Shown piece by piece: positions 53,593 through 62,491 of a stretch of 64,000 nt of DNA. Made by a program: the position numbers and the translations under genes. Numbering within the stretch: the first letter of the stretch is position 1; each line of letters starts with the position of its first letter. The stretch is from NCBI RefSeq assembly GCF_000427665.1, contig NZ_KE386572.1:1219117-1283116 (forward strand), in the 5' to 3' direction. The notes under the pieces were generated by a model that made no database searches, was not told the origin of the DNA, and saw only the letters and a list, made by a program, of their open reading frames with translations. Source of the DNA: Geminicoccus roseus DSM 18922. GTDB taxonomy: Bacteria > Pseudomonadota > Alphaproteobacteria > Geminicoccales > Geminicoccaceae.

Positions 53593-53994
53593 CTACTCTG
53601 CAAGAACGACGATTGGCTTGCCTTTCTCGACAATATAGGTAGCGAGTTCTGCACCATTGTCGCTGCCGACATTCTTTGTTGAGTGGACTGTTCCAGCCGG
53701 GATGAACAGGACGTCACCAGCATTGAGCGTTACCGGTGGCTTTCCTTCGATCTCGTACTCCAGCGAGCCTATCAGGACATAGATGATCTCTTCGCCAGGA
53801 TGGGAGTGCTTGGGGAAGGCTACGCCCGGAGCAAGCTCGACATGGACCTGGATGGCTTCGCGCCCAGGGACACTGAGATCGTGCCGCTGGAGATCGGTGC
53901 GCCTGATGCCCGGCTGCTGCGCCAGTGCAATGTGCGGCGCCAAAGCACTTGTGACGATCAGCACCGAGGCTGCCAAGAACTGGCTGGCTGTCAT
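53593..53994 (-). CDS. Secreted cupin-domain protein
   Basis: A 133-residue product from the ATG at 53994 (AAGGAAA upstream), with a signal peptide (MTASQFLAASVLIVTSALAP) and a cupin core: VHVELAPGVAFPKHSHPGEE gives metal-binding His and Glu, LFIPAGTVHSTKN the C-terminal His. A longer frame to 54180 is unlikely. It stands next to a secreted-type alpha/beta hydrolase and probably acts in the periplasm; its substrate is unknown. Confidence 0.85.
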   Translation of the reverse strand: MTASQFLAASVLIVTSALAPHIALAQQPGIRRTDLQRHDLSVPGREAIQVHVELAPGVAFPKHSHPGEEIIYVLIGSLEYEIEGKPPVTLNAGDVLFIPAGTVHSTKNVGSDNGAELATYIVEKGKPIVVLAE

Positions 53995-54186
53995 GAAAGT
54001 TTCCTTTTGACCCGTCATGGTTGAGGGTTGGGTTGTAGACATGACCGATGCGACGGTCGCAGGCTGGCCTGCAGCCCCGGCAAGGCTTCTCTTGTCGAGG
54101 AGCGGCGATGAAGGTCTTCGTCGCGCTGATCCATGCAGCAGCAGCCGCGCCCCAGGCAACAGCCTGGGGGCAGAGCTCAACTTTAC

Positions 54187-55233
54187 TCAAGCATGGTCCA
54201 CGTCGACCACCGCTTGTGCGAACGCCTGGGGTGCCTCTTGCGGCAGGTTGTGCCCGATGCCGCCCGTGATCAACCGATGCTCATAGGCTCCAATAAACTT
54301 CTTTGCATAGACGGCCGGTTCCGGATGCGGTGCTCCGTTGGCGTCGCCCTCCATGGTTATAGTCGGTACGCCGATGGCTGGAAACGCTGCGAGCTTCCTC
54401 TCCAGAGGATCATAGTCGGGCTCGCCTTCTGCCAAGCCCAGCCGCCAGCGATAGTTGTGGATGGTGATGCTGACGTGATCCGGGTTGTCCAGGGCCGACG
54501 CAGAGCGCTCAAAGGTGGCGTTGTCGAAGCGCCATTGCGGTGACGCGAGCGTCCAGATGAGCCGCGCAAAGTCGTGGGTGTGCTGTTCATAGCCGGATCG
54601 GCCGCGTTCGGTCGCGAAGTAGTACTGATACCACCATTGCTGCTCGGCGGCTGGGGAGAGCGGCATCCTGTTGAGCTCCTGGCTCCCGATCAGGTAGCCG
54701 CTAACGGAAACCATCGCCTTGCAGCGCTCCGGCCAGAGGGCGGCCAGAACGTTGGCGGTCCGAGCACCCCAATCGCAGCCGGCAACGATCGCCTTCTCGA
54801 TCTTCAGCGCGTCCAGCAGGGCAATTGCATCTGCGGCAAGAACCGCCTGCTGGGCGTTCCGAGGCGTGGCGTCCGACAAGAAACGCGTCGTGCCGTAGCC
54901 CCGCAGATAGGGCGTGACCACCCGGTAGCCTGCCGACGCCAGCAGCGGCGCAACGTCCGTGTAGCTGTGGATGTCGTAGGGCCAGCCGTGCAGCAGCAGG
55001 ACGACCTGCCCTTCGCGCGGTCCGGCCTCATGATAGCCAACGTCTAGAACACCGGCATGAACCTGCCGGATCGGTCCCATGGCAGCTGCCTTACCTGTCG
55101 ATCCGGCTACGGCCGGCGCCGGGACAGACCGTGCCTCGGCCATTCTACTCAGTCCGAGCCCGGTAGCTGCCAGTCCGCCGATGCCCAGAGTTCGCAGGAA
55201 GCTCCTGCGCCTTTTACTCATCAGACCCTTCAT
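54187..55233 (-). CDS. Tat-exported alpha/beta hydrolase (epoxide-hydrolase-like)
   Basis: A 348-residue product with a twin-arginine signal (SKRRRSFLRTLGIGGLAATG), then an alpha/beta hydrolase: HGWPYDIHSYTDV carries the oxyanion His-Gly, GCDWGARTANVLAALWP has Asp as nucleophile (instead of Ser), as in epoxide hydrolases and haloalkane dehalogenases, and GGIGHNLPQEAP gives the catalytic His. It is encoded 55 bases from dipZ on the same strand and about 190 bases upstream of the cupin, suggesting a periplasmic detoxification cluster. Confidence 0.9.
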   Translation of the reverse strand: MKGLMSKRRRSFLRTLGIGGLAATGLGLSRMAEARSVPAPAVAGSTGKAAAMGPIRQVHAGVLDVGYHEAGPREGQVVLLLHGWPYDIHSYTDVAPLLASAGYRVVTPYLRGYGTTRFLSDATPRNAQQAVLAADAIALLDALKIEKAIVAGCDWGARTANVLAALWPERCKAMVSVSGYLIGSQELNRMPLSPAAEQQWWYQYYFATERGRSGYEQHTHDFARLIWTLASPQWRFDNATFERSASALDNPDHVSITIHNYRWRLGLAEGEPDYDPLERKLAAFPAIGVPTITMEGDANGAPHPEPAVYAKKFIGAYEHRLITGGIGHNLPQEAPQAFAQAVVDVDHA

Positions 55234-55286
55234 GACGTCTCCTGCTTAAGCTCATTGTTCATCGCCTCGAGAGGCCAAGCGCTGCC

Positions 55287-57026
55287 TTATCCGAACGTGA
55301 AGGCATAGGCGCGGACGCCGGGATCGAGGAACTCGATCTCGAAGACCCTGTCCTCGATTAATTCTTTCTGCCGGACGAGCTGGTACAGGCGTGCTTCCCG
55401 GACGTTGCCCCAACCTTCGGCGTCCACGTCGGTACCGTGATCGGCGCCGGGAGCAGCACCGTCGAGTTTGATACGAAATCGGATCGGCTGACCTTGCGAG
55501 GGGGGAGCCAGGACGAGGTGCAGGTCCCGTGCATGAAAGCGATAGGTGATGCTGCCGGAAACATCGTGCAGCGTGGCGAACTCGCTTCCGACCGACCACA
55601 CGCCGCCCAGACTCCACCGGCCGAGGAGCGGCACTTCTACGGACTGATAGAGCGTAGGAACATCTTGCCGAATTCCACTTGGCGAAGTGAAATCATGGCC
55701 TTGGGCATAGCCGAGATAGGTTTCTGCCGAACGCAGGCTCGCTCCGTCGGCTGCGGCCTGTGAACCCTCGCCGGTGATGGTGGTGATGCTGTCGACCACA
55801 GGCGCGCCCGTGGCTTCGGACAGGAACTGCTGGATCAGCCGTTCCGACTGGTCGTAGGCCCCCTCCCCCAGGACGCGATGGCGCACCTGACCCTTTGCAT
55901 CGATGACGTAGAGTGCGGGCCAGGCTTGGTTGCCGAACGCACGCCAGATGGCGAAGTCATTGTCGATGACGATGGGGTAGTGGACACCGAGCAAGGTCGC
56001 GGCCTTGCGCACGTTGTCAACGTTCTTCTCGAAGGCGAACTCCGGCGTGTGCACACCGATCACCACCAGACCCTGGTCCCGGTACTTCTCGGCCCAGGAA
56101 CGGACATAGGGGAGCGCGCGCAGGCAGTTGATGCAGGAGTAGGTCCAGAAGTTGAGCAGGACGACCCTGCCCTTCACGTCTTCCTTCGTCAGAGGGGACG
56201 AGTTGATCCAGGGGGCCGTGCCAAACAGCGGTGCTGCCGGCGGCGCCCTTCCCATCCTGATTGATGTGAACGTACCGTCAGGCTCGCCCCCGACCACGGG
56301 CCGGAGAAACTCGATCAGCCGTTGCTCGGTGCCGTAGGTCCCGGCCCAGGAGATGCGCGTGAGGGCGCCAGTGTCGAGGCCGAGCGCAATCATGGTCACG
56401 CTCGCCAGGACAGCGGCGCCAAGAGCGCGGCGCAGCCTGTCGCCGAGATGCAGCTTGCGCTTGATCCCACCAATGAGGCGGTCACTGAGCAAGAGCGCTG
56501 CAGCCAAGGCCGTCGCCGCGCCGGACGCATAAGCCAGCAGGAGCAGTGACGTCTTGAGCGTGGGTCCGCCGAGCGCAGCACCCGCCAGGATCAGGCCGAG
56601 CACTGGTCCGGCACAGGGCGCCCAGAGTAGGCCCGTCGCCACACCGAGCAGAACCGATGTGCCCAAGGCCGCTTCGTTGGTATCGCTCCGCCGGCTGTTC
56701 ACATGCGACAGCCTCTGTCCGAGCGATACGAGCGGCGTGGTCAGCCATGTCGACAAGGCGGGGAAGATCAGCGCCAGGCCGAAGAAGGCAATCAGCACCA
56801 GGGCTGTCATGCGAGCGTGGTGGTTTAGCTCAGTGGCCCAGCTGCCAGCCACAGCAGCCAGGCTGGCGACCGTCGCGAAGGTGATCGCCATGCCCACCAG
56901 CATCGGCAGGCCATTACGCCGGAACGGCTGGCCCGCCCGTGCCAGGACGAACGGCAGGACCGGCAGAATGCAAGGGCTGACGATCGTGAGGACGCCAGCG
57001 AGGTAGGCCAGGACGATAAGGGTCAT
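55287..57026 (-). CDS. DipZ-like fusion: CcdA membrane domain plus thioredoxin domain
   Basis: A 579-residue thiol-redox membrane protein. The CcdA-type N-terminus has six helices with the paired cysteines in VSPCILPVLPFVL and LLWAPCAGPVLGLI. A periplasmic thioredoxin domain follows (about residues 275-415), with active site FWTYSCINCLRALPY. The last 150 residues form a DipZ-type C-terminal domain. It transfers reducing power from cytosol to periplasm. The ohr/ohrR-type operator at 57382-57400 lies upstream, so it may belong to the peroxide-response regulon. Confidence 0.9.
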   Translation of the reverse strand: MTLIVLAYLAGVLTIVSPCILPVLPFVLARAGQPFRRNGLPMLVGMAITFATVASLAAVAGSWATELNHHARMTALVLIAFFGLALIFPALSTWLTTPLVSLGQRLSHVNSRRSDTNEAALGTSVLLGVATGLLWAPCAGPVLGLILAGAALGGPTLKTSLLLLAYASGAATALAAALLLSDRLIGGIKRKLHLGDRLRRALGAAVLASVTMIALGLDTGALTRISWAGTYGTEQRLIEFLRPVVGGEPDGTFTSIRMGRAPPAAPLFGTAPWINSSPLTKEDVKGRVVLLNFWTYSCINCLRALPYVRSWAEKYRDQGLVVIGVHTPEFAFEKNVDNVRKAATLLGVHYPIVIDNDFAIWRAFGNQAWPALYVIDAKGQVRHRVLGEGAYDQSERLIQQFLSEATGAPVVDSITTITGEGSQAAADGASLRSAETYLGYAQGHDFTSPSGIRQDVPTLYQSVEVPLLGRWSLGGVWSVGSEFATLHDVSGSITYRFHARDLHLVLAPPSQGQPIRFRIKLDGAAPGADHGTDVDAEGWGNVREARLYQLVRQKELIEDRVFEIEFLDPGVRAYAFTFG

Positions 57027-57435
57027 GGAGCAGATCCGTCAGGGGATATGCAGCGATGCGTGGGGCTAGGTCCCGCAGCTACGGTACCCATCGCTAAGCT
57101 CGGCGGCAGTCAGGTCAGGTTCGCGATCTCATCGAGCGTAGACTGTCCCCTTGGGCCTTGGGCCAGCCAATGAACAGGTCGGCAGGGTGACGGCGACACT
57201 GGCGATAATGACGGCAGTGGCTGCCGAGGCGCCAGGAACCGACAGAGGTCCAGCTCGGCACCAGGATGGCGATCCGTCTCTGTCATGGCTGGGTCTGCCG
57301 GTGCAGCTGGCCCACGGGTGTGCGCGACATGCTTGCGTCTCCTCCATGTTCCAGTTCGACTACATTATCCGATATAATCGCATACGATATAGTATCGTAT
57401 TTTCTTCCAAGGATCAGGTCGGGTGCCTAATGCAT
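57027..57435. other. Region between dipZ and the broken ohr, with possible small frame
   Basis: A minus-strand frame at 57129-57347 (72 residues) has a hydrophobic stretch (GASAATAVIIASVAVTLPTC) but no recognisable family; it starts 34 bases after a perfect 8-bp inverted repeat (57382-57400). The frame may be a gene remnant. Nothing else is visible in these 400 bases. Confidence 0.45.
57382..57400. promoter_or_regulatory. OhrR-type operator candidate upstream of dipZ
   Basis: ATACGATA-TAG-TATCGTAT is a perfect inverted repeat with 8-bp arms. It is preceded by and overlaps ATCGCATACGAT (57377-57388), whose exact reverse complement occurs upstream of ohrR at 57871-57882. Confidence 0.6.
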
Positions 57436-57779
57436 TCAGATCAGGTTGATCGTGACGCCGACGTTGCCGCGGATGGTCTGAGCAACGTCGCGCTCCACAT
57501 CCGGCAGGCTCACGATAAAACGGACCTGCAAGAAGTAGCCGTCACCAGCCATGCCCAGGTCCATCTCGGCATCGACGGCGAAATCCGGCGGCAAGGCGAT
57601 CCTCTTCTGGCTGGCCGTTAGGCTCATCGCGCCGATGAAGCAGGCCGACCATCTGGCAACGAACATCTGCTCTGGATGAGTGCCGCTGCCCTTGAAGCAG
57701 GCGACAACAGGGCGACGTCCAGACGGACAGCAGAGGTGGGCGTCTTGCCGGTGTACAGTACCTTCTTGCTTTGGGTCAT
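57436..57779 (-). pseudogene. ohr: Organic hydroperoxide resistance protein Ohr, degraded
   Basis: From the ATG at 57779 the frame reads MTQSKKVLYTGKTPTSAVRL then leaves frame before THPEQMF. The Ohr body (FVARWSACFIGAMSL with the peroxidatic Cys, ALPPDFAVDAEMDLGMAGDG, YFLQVRFIVSLPDVERDVAQ) is in another frame and ends TIRGNVGVTINLI. Two stretches are missing compared with normal Ohr of about 140 residues: about 11 residues after the N-terminus, and the segment with the second Cys (CPYSKATRGN type) before RGNV. It cannot be a working Ohr as read. It is divergent from the intact ohrR. Confidence 0.85.
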
Positions 57780-57804
57780 GATGCGTTCTCTAGCGAAGGT
57801 CGCG

Positions 57805-57823
57805 TACGATCATATCGTATGCG
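57805..57823. promoter_or_regulatory. OhrR-type operator candidate in the ohr-ohrR gap, site 1
   Basis: TACGAT-CAT-ATCGTA is a perfect inverted repeat (57805-57819), followed by TGCG, so it contains the 10-mer ATCGTATGCG also present at 57871-57880 and, inverted, at 57379-57388. It lies 25 bases upstream of the ohr start. Confidence 0.65.
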
Positions 57824-57870
57824 TTGCATGACTTGCAGCTTGATGGGCAGAATGTCAAGCTTCCGATCTG

Positions 57871-57882
57871 ATCGTATGCGAT
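57871..57882. promoter_or_regulatory. OhrR-type operator candidate in the ohr-ohrR gap, site 2
   Basis: ATCGTATGCGAT, the exact reverse complement of 57377-57388, 34 bases before the ohrR start codon and next to an AT-rich stretch that could be its -10 region. Confidence 0.65.
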
Positions 57883-57916
57883 ATATATTTTCAGCGAGTG
57901 CTGCCTGAGGACAACC

Positions 57917-58381
57917 ATGAAGCCCATCGATCCGACCGACCCTGCGAGTCCGAAGCTCGCCGACTTCCTGTGCTTTGCGATCTACTCGGCCAACCTCGCC
58001 TATGGGCGTGCCTATAAGCCAATCCTGGAGAAGCTCGGTCTCACCTATACCCAGTACGTGACAATCGTGGCGCTCTGGGAGGAGGACGATCAGACGGTTG
58101 GCGGACTAGGCGAGAAGCTGTTCCTCGAGTCCAACACGCTCACCCCCATCCTCAAGAAGCTGGAGGCCATGGGCTACCTGACTCGTCGGCGCGTTCCCCA
58201 AGACGAGCGTCAGGTGCGGGTGAGCTTGACCGAGGCGGGCCGCCGACTTCGGGAAAAGGGATTGAACATGACCCTCGTCAAGCAGACCGGCCTGCCGCTC
58301 GAGGAGTTTGCCAAGCTGCAGAAGGCTGTCTCCAACCTGCGCGACAACCTCATCGAGGCTACAGGTCGCAATCAAACCTGA
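57917..58381 (+). CDS. ohrR: OhrR-type MarR-family organic peroxide sensor
   Basis: A 154-residue redox-sensing repressor. The peroxide-sensing Cys lies in DFLCFAIYSANLAYGRAYKP near the N-terminus (about residue 19), as in OhrR; the winged helix is TYTQYVTIVALWEEDDQTVG, LGEKLFLESNTLTPILKKLE, RRRVPQDERQVRVSLTEAG. It is divergent from the degraded ohr and flanked by repeated operator-like sequences, so it probably represses itself, ohr and perhaps the dipZ side. Its intactness beside a broken target is notable. Confidence 0.92.
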   Translation: MKPIDPTDPASPKLADFLCFAIYSANLAYGRAYKPILEKLGLTYTQYVTIVALWEEDDQTVGGLGEKLFLESNTLTPILKKLEAMGYLTRRRVPQDERQVRVSLTEAGRRLREKGLNMTLVKQTGLPLEEFAKLQKAVSNLRDNLIEATGRNQT

Positions 58382-58554
58382 AGGATGTCTGCAGTGCCTT
58401 GCGCCAGTGCAGGCACTGGCGGGCTCGGCCAGCCCGCTTGATGTTTCTTGAAGTCGACGTTGTTGCGTGCGACGCGGATGGCACCAGATTGCTTTGGGAT
58501 GCTGGTGCACGATCTGTGCGTCGTGCTGCGCTTGGTCGTAGACCGCGCGCGCTG

Positions 58555-58749
58555 TCAGCTGTGCTGGCATCCCCCTGTCAGATCGAGGTTCCGCATTGCT
58601 GGCGGGAAGGCGTTAGACATGGTGCGCCAGGCCACGCCCAGACGGACCAGCCAGCGCAGACCGTGGAACACTTGCCCTAGCGGGTGCTCGCGCTGCCCGG
58701 CGTCCTCCGGCAGCGAGATGACGCCGGGCCGCCACCAGCGCCCGTTCAT
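58555..58749 (-). pseudogene. IS5-type transposase N-terminal remnant
   Basis: The minus strand reads ISLPEDAGQREHPLGQVFHG, then LRWLVRLGVAWRTMSNAFPP, matching the DUF4096 N-terminal region of IS5-group transposases, where W usually follows FPP. After FPPA the similarity stops. It is a fragment of about 60 codons between ohrR and the FG-GAP gene. Confidence 0.7.
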
Positions 58750-58829
58750 CCGTCCGAACCATCCGGCGGATACGGTCGGCGAGGCGGCATCCAGCCCTGA
58801 AAATCACACCGGCAGGTCCGGGACACAAT

Positions 58830-60701
58830 CTAGGTGACGTTGATGTACTGGTAGAGGTGGTCGTTGTTGACGCCCATCCAGTCGAGCCTGGAGTCGCCAT
58901 TCAGGTCGCCGTAGGCGCCTGTCTGGTGGGAAGAGCCGAACGTGTAGTCCGGCGTGTGGGTCTCGCTGCTCGAGGGGCTGTTCCAGTCATAGCCATCCAA
59001 GATGATTGACGAGTCCCCATCCAGGTACTCGACGTCGGCCTGGGCATCGCCGTTCAGGTCGGCCGCATCGCCCATGGGGCCGCGCGGGGTATCCTCGATG
59101 TCGGTGTCGCTCTCGATCGTCCGGTCACTGCCGAAGTCGATCATGTGCGACGAACTGTCGGTCGCCACCGCCAGGAAGAAGTCGGCCTCTTCGCCCAGTC
59201 CTCCGATGGTGCGGCCACCATTGTCGTTGCGGAACAGGCTGCCGTGCATGCTGTCGACCGCCAGGACGTCCTGCGGCCCGGTATGGCCGGTGTCGACCAG
59301 GTTGTTGGTGAAGTCGTAGGTCGGCGTGCCGTCGGTCAGGTCGCTATCGCCGAAGACCACCTGGACATGGGCGTCCGCGACTAACGTCACCGAGCTGTGG
59401 TAGCCGAGGCCGACGTCGAGATAGCCGTCCTGGTTGAAGTCGGCCGCGGTGACGCGGGAGACGACGTTCTTGATGAAGCCGATCGCGTCCTCGCCGGCCA
59501 CGCTGGCATAGGTCTCCTGCGCCGGGCTCGGGAAGCTGAAGCCGCCCTGCCCGTCGCCCAGCCCGATCGACAGGATGCCCGAGGAATAGGTGGTCGTGGT
59601 GGGAGGATCCTCGCCGTCGCCATTGTTCGACGTCTTGCTGTACTCCGTCATGCCGGAGATCAGCACGTCGATATGCCCGTCCCGGTTCACGTCGCCGAAG
59701 GCGAGGTCGTCCAGCGAGTAGGTCTGGCCGGAGTGATCGGACGACGTGTCGAGGCTCAGCGTGTGGGAGACGGGTGAGGAGAAGTAGGCATAGTCCGCGC
59801 TGGCCGCCTGTCCCATCATGACGTCGACCACGGGCTGGGTGGGATCGTTGGCGTTGCGCAAGGCGACGAGGTCGTCGTTGCCATCGCCGTTCAGATCCAT
59901 GGCATAGACGTAGCGGTAGTAGGTCGACATATCGCCGCTGGCGTCGGTACCGGTGACGACCCGGTAGGCATCGCTCGCGAACTGGCCGGTGGAGCTGTCC
60001 CAGCCGAGCGAGTAGATGCCTTCCTGCGTCGAGAAGATCACGAAGTCCCGGTCGCCAGCCACGTTGTGAGCCGACACGTTCGAATAAACCGACTGGCCCG
60101 AATCCCACTCATACTTGTCCGAGCTCAGCGACGAGCTGACGGCCAGCATTTCCGACGGCCGCACCGTGACCACGACATCGTCGAAGTCGTCATCGCTGCG
60201 GCCGGTCCCGCGCGTCAGGTCTTCGAAGGCGACACGGTAGCGACCGTCGGCCAGGTTCTCGATGCGTGCCTGATCCTGGCCGCCCTCGTGCAGCGCAGCC
60301 GCATCGAAGCTCGAAGCCGGGTCGACCGACAGGAACACCGGCCCCTGAAGCGTCACCGAGGAGCCGCCCGCCGGCGTGAAGGTGAGATTGAGCGGGTGGT
60401 CGCCATGAAGCGATGCAGCTTCGCCCGTCACCGAGTCCACCAGGGCGAACTCGCCCTGCGCGTCGGCCAGCTGCTCGATCTGGCCGAAGCCGTCCGGCAG
60501 GAGGAAGAAGCCGTAGCGGTCCTCCGGACCGACACCATCCAGCGTCACCTCCGTGCCCAGCGGGGTCGTTGCGGTATCGGTGTTCGAAAAGAGCAACTGA
60601 ACATCGACAAGCTCGTCGCTCTCGTCGATCAGGAAGAAACCGAGGCTGTTTTCATATGCAGCCTCGGCCTGGCGCAGCGCGACCGTGAGACCGTCCGTCA
60701 C
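58830..60701 (-). CDS. DUF4114 and FG-GAP/VCBS repeat protein
   Basis: A 623-residue product. Residues about 1-185 resemble DUF4114 (DRYGFFLLPDGFG, HEGGQDQARIENLADGRYRV, FEDLTRGTGRSDDDFDDVVV). The rest contains FG-GAP/VCBS-type calcium-binding loops (DLNGDGNDDLVAL, DVNRDGHIDVLI, DFNQDGYLDVGLG, DLNGDAQADVEYL, DLNGDSRLDWMGV), as in integrin-like beta propellers. There is no signal peptide, but acidity and content suggest export by a type I system. The start is GTG at 60701 with AGG upstream. Function probably adhesion or surface; no catalytic motif. Confidence 0.82.
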   Translation of the reverse strand: MTDGLTVALRQAEAAYENSLGFFLIDESDELVDVQLLFSNTDTATTPLGTEVTLDGVGPEDRYGFFLLPDGFGQIEQLADAQGEFALVDSVTGEAASLHGDHPLNLTFTPAGGSSVTLQGPVFLSVDPASSFDAAALHEGGQDQARIENLADGRYRVAFEDLTRGTGRSDDDFDDVVVTVRPSEMLAVSSSLSSDKYEWDSGQSVYSNVSAHNVAGDRDFVIFSTQEGIYSLGWDSSTGQFASDAYRVVTGTDASGDMSTYYRYVYAMDLNGDGNDDLVALRNANDPTQPVVDVMMGQAASADYAYFSSPVSHTLSLDTSSDHSGQTYSLDDLAFGDVNRDGHIDVLISGMTEYSKTSNNGDGEDPPTTTTYSSGILSIGLGDGQGGFSFPSPAQETYASVAGEDAIGFIKNVVSRVTAADFNQDGYLDVGLGYHSSVTLVADAHVQVVFGDSDLTDGTPTYDFTNNLVDTGHTGPQDVLAVDSMHGSLFRNDNGGRTIGGLGEEADFFLAVATDSSSHMIDFGSDRTIESDTDIEDTPRGPMGDAADLNGDAQADVEYLDGDSSIILDGYDWNSPSSSETHTPDYTFGSSHQTGAYGDLNGDSRLDWMGVNNDHLYQYINVT

Positions 60702-61160
60702 CTGGCGTCCCTCTTTATCCTGAGTGCCAAGAACCTACCGTGCGAGCAGGCCGCCGCAATGCAACACAAGCTCCAGGTCATGTCATGACAATTCGAGCAG
60801 AAGCCCAGATCAAGCGAGAGCTTTGATCGCGATATGATCGCATTGTCCCAATTTTCCACATGTATCGGTGCATGATGATTAAAAGTCTTCGAAACGGAAT
60901 TTCTTCTTCAACTGGAAAGCTCCCAAAATCATGTCGTGTGGCAGCGCAAAGCTCGGTTAAGCTCTCCGACCAGCCGTCCCGCTTGGCAAGTGATCGGTGG
61001 CCTCATCGGTTTGGCGTTTGGCAGCCGGATCGGCATTATTTCCGGGAGTTACAGCGGGCTGCGGCCGACCAGCTCGGTGACCGGATCAGCGTGCAAATGG
61101 GCCCGCGCGGTGGCGACGGATCGCATCTGAGAATAGGGCCGGTCCGCTATGCGGTACGGC
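60702..61160. other. Upstream region of the FG-GAP gene, no gene seen
   Basis: No protein-like frame. It contains TGTCATGTCATGACA near 60779 and ATCGCGATATGATCGC at 60825-60840, the latter loosely resembling the operators near ohrR but not identical. Confidence 0.4.
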
Positions 61161-61484
61161 ATTGGTCGGAAGCTCTTGCATGGTGCCTGGAGCCACATGG
61201 TCTCCGAGTTGCAGCCCGGTGACCGGTCGAAGATCTCGATGGCCTCGACCCTGTCCAACCCGAGCAGGGTCGACAGCCGATGCAGCGCAGAACGCCGACG
61301 CCATTGGGCCACCGTCGGTCGGCTCACCCCCAGCGCCCTGGCAACCCCGAGATTGGCGGCCTCCGACTTTCGCCATAGGCTAGCACCACACGAGCACGCT
61401 TAAGCCAGCGCCTGTCCCACCTTGCGGTGCCAAACCATATTCTCTAGCGCCACCCGTTCGGCCGCAGCCCCTTTAAGTGCCATC
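61161..61484 (-). pseudogene. IS630-type transposase N-terminal remnant
   Basis: From an ATG at 61484 the minus strand reads LKGAAAERVALENMVWHRKV, GQALA, then stops; after a frame change it reads EAANLGVARALGVSRPTVAQ, WRRRSA, the IS630 helix-turn-helix. The rest decays toward 61161. At least two frame changes. Confidence 0.7.
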
Positions 61485-61562
61485 GCCTTCGGTCCATGAG
61501 CCATGGCAGCCTCCTCCAAGGACGCTACCATCTCCCGACTTGCCCAAGGTGCAAGCGGATCT

Positions 61563-61802
61563 CTAACTCGCACCACTAGGTCGATCTCGCCAAAGTCGGT
61601 GACGACCGTCTTGCGGCCGTAGCGCGTTGCGGGGGGTGTCCGCCTCCTTGGACGCCAGGTGATGATCCATCTCGATGTTCAGCGCCCGCTCGGCCAGAGC
61701 CTTCTTCAGCTCATCAAACAGCCCGTTCGGGTCGAAGGCGCTCTTCGGATCGGCCCCAGCTAGCAATTGGTCCGGGATCTTCGGCTCTTTGCTTCGTGGC
61801 AT
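61563..61802 (-). pseudogene. IS256-type (mutator) transposase N-terminal remnant
   Basis: The minus strand reads MPRSKEPKIPDQLLAGADPK, SAFDPNGLFDELKKALAERA, LNIEMDHHLASKEAD, a clear match in pattern to IS256 transposase starts. Soon after, the frame changes (GRKTVVTDFGEIDLV readable in another frame) and similarity ends near 61563. Confidence 0.8.
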
Positions 61803-61889
61803 GTCGGGCCTCCTTCGCCGTCGTCAGGGCTCCATTAAGCACCGCCCTCACCTGTCCCGTTCCCAGCTCATCCAGGAGCAGGGCCACAT

Positions 61890-61983
61890 CACGCTCGCCT
61901 GACGATCCATCCACCATGCCCCGTCCTGCTGCCTCGAACAGGCGCAGGGCATCCAACGGCGGCAACCGGTAGGGCATTCGCAC
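61890..61983 (-). pseudogene. Possible GcvA-type LysR N-terminal remnant
   Basis: The minus strand starts MRMPYRLPPLDALRLFEAAG, which matches the opening of GcvA-like LysR regulators (RLPPLNALRAFEAAAR), then runs into unrelated sequence. A very short remnant. Confidence 0.45.
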
Positions 61984-62491
61984 CTCCTCTGGCGCTCAGG
62001 CTCACCGGCCCTGGCAGGCCGCCTGGGTCATGAGGATCTCCCAGCTCCCTGAGCGCGCCGTGGCCGCCCCGCAAACCTGACAATGCGAGCAGATCTACAA
62101 GCTCGCCTCCCGGCAGGCTTTCACGAGGGTGATGCTTGCACGCCCGCACCACGTCGCCTTTGGCAGCAGTGAGAATTTACAAGGAATTTTCCGGATATAC
62201 AAAAACTAATCGTCTCATAGACTTATGCCGAGGCGTCACCCCGAAGATGCAATGAAATATCCACGCAAATTTATTAACATATTTTCATATTCGATATGGT
62301 GAACACCGCGGCTATTCCCGTGCGGCACTCGACAACATAGCTTTATTATCACGTATCCGGAAATAGGATCTCGTCTCGAGACGATCCGGGGGTTGTGAGC
62401 ACACGCGACAAAATTACTGGGAGGCATGCAAGATCTAACGCCACCACCTCTTAAATACGTTGAATGGCGTGCGACGGCTCGGGAAAGAAAG
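61984..62491. other. AT-rich gene-free region before the secreted VCBS gene
   Basis: No protein-like frame. From about 62170 the DNA becomes clearly AT-rich (for example AAATTTATTAACATATTTTC near 62271), a probable promoter region for the gene at 62492. Confidence 0.5.

Noticed and set aside
58448-58837. Plus-strand frame downstream of ohrR containing MLVHDLCVVLRLV
   Set aside because: It overlaps the IS5-type remnant on the other strand and shows no continuous family similarity.
60825-60840. ATCGCGATATGATCGC as a fourth OhrR-type site
   Set aside because: It does not contain the shared 10-mer and lies upstream of an unrelated FG-GAP gene; the resemblance is loose.
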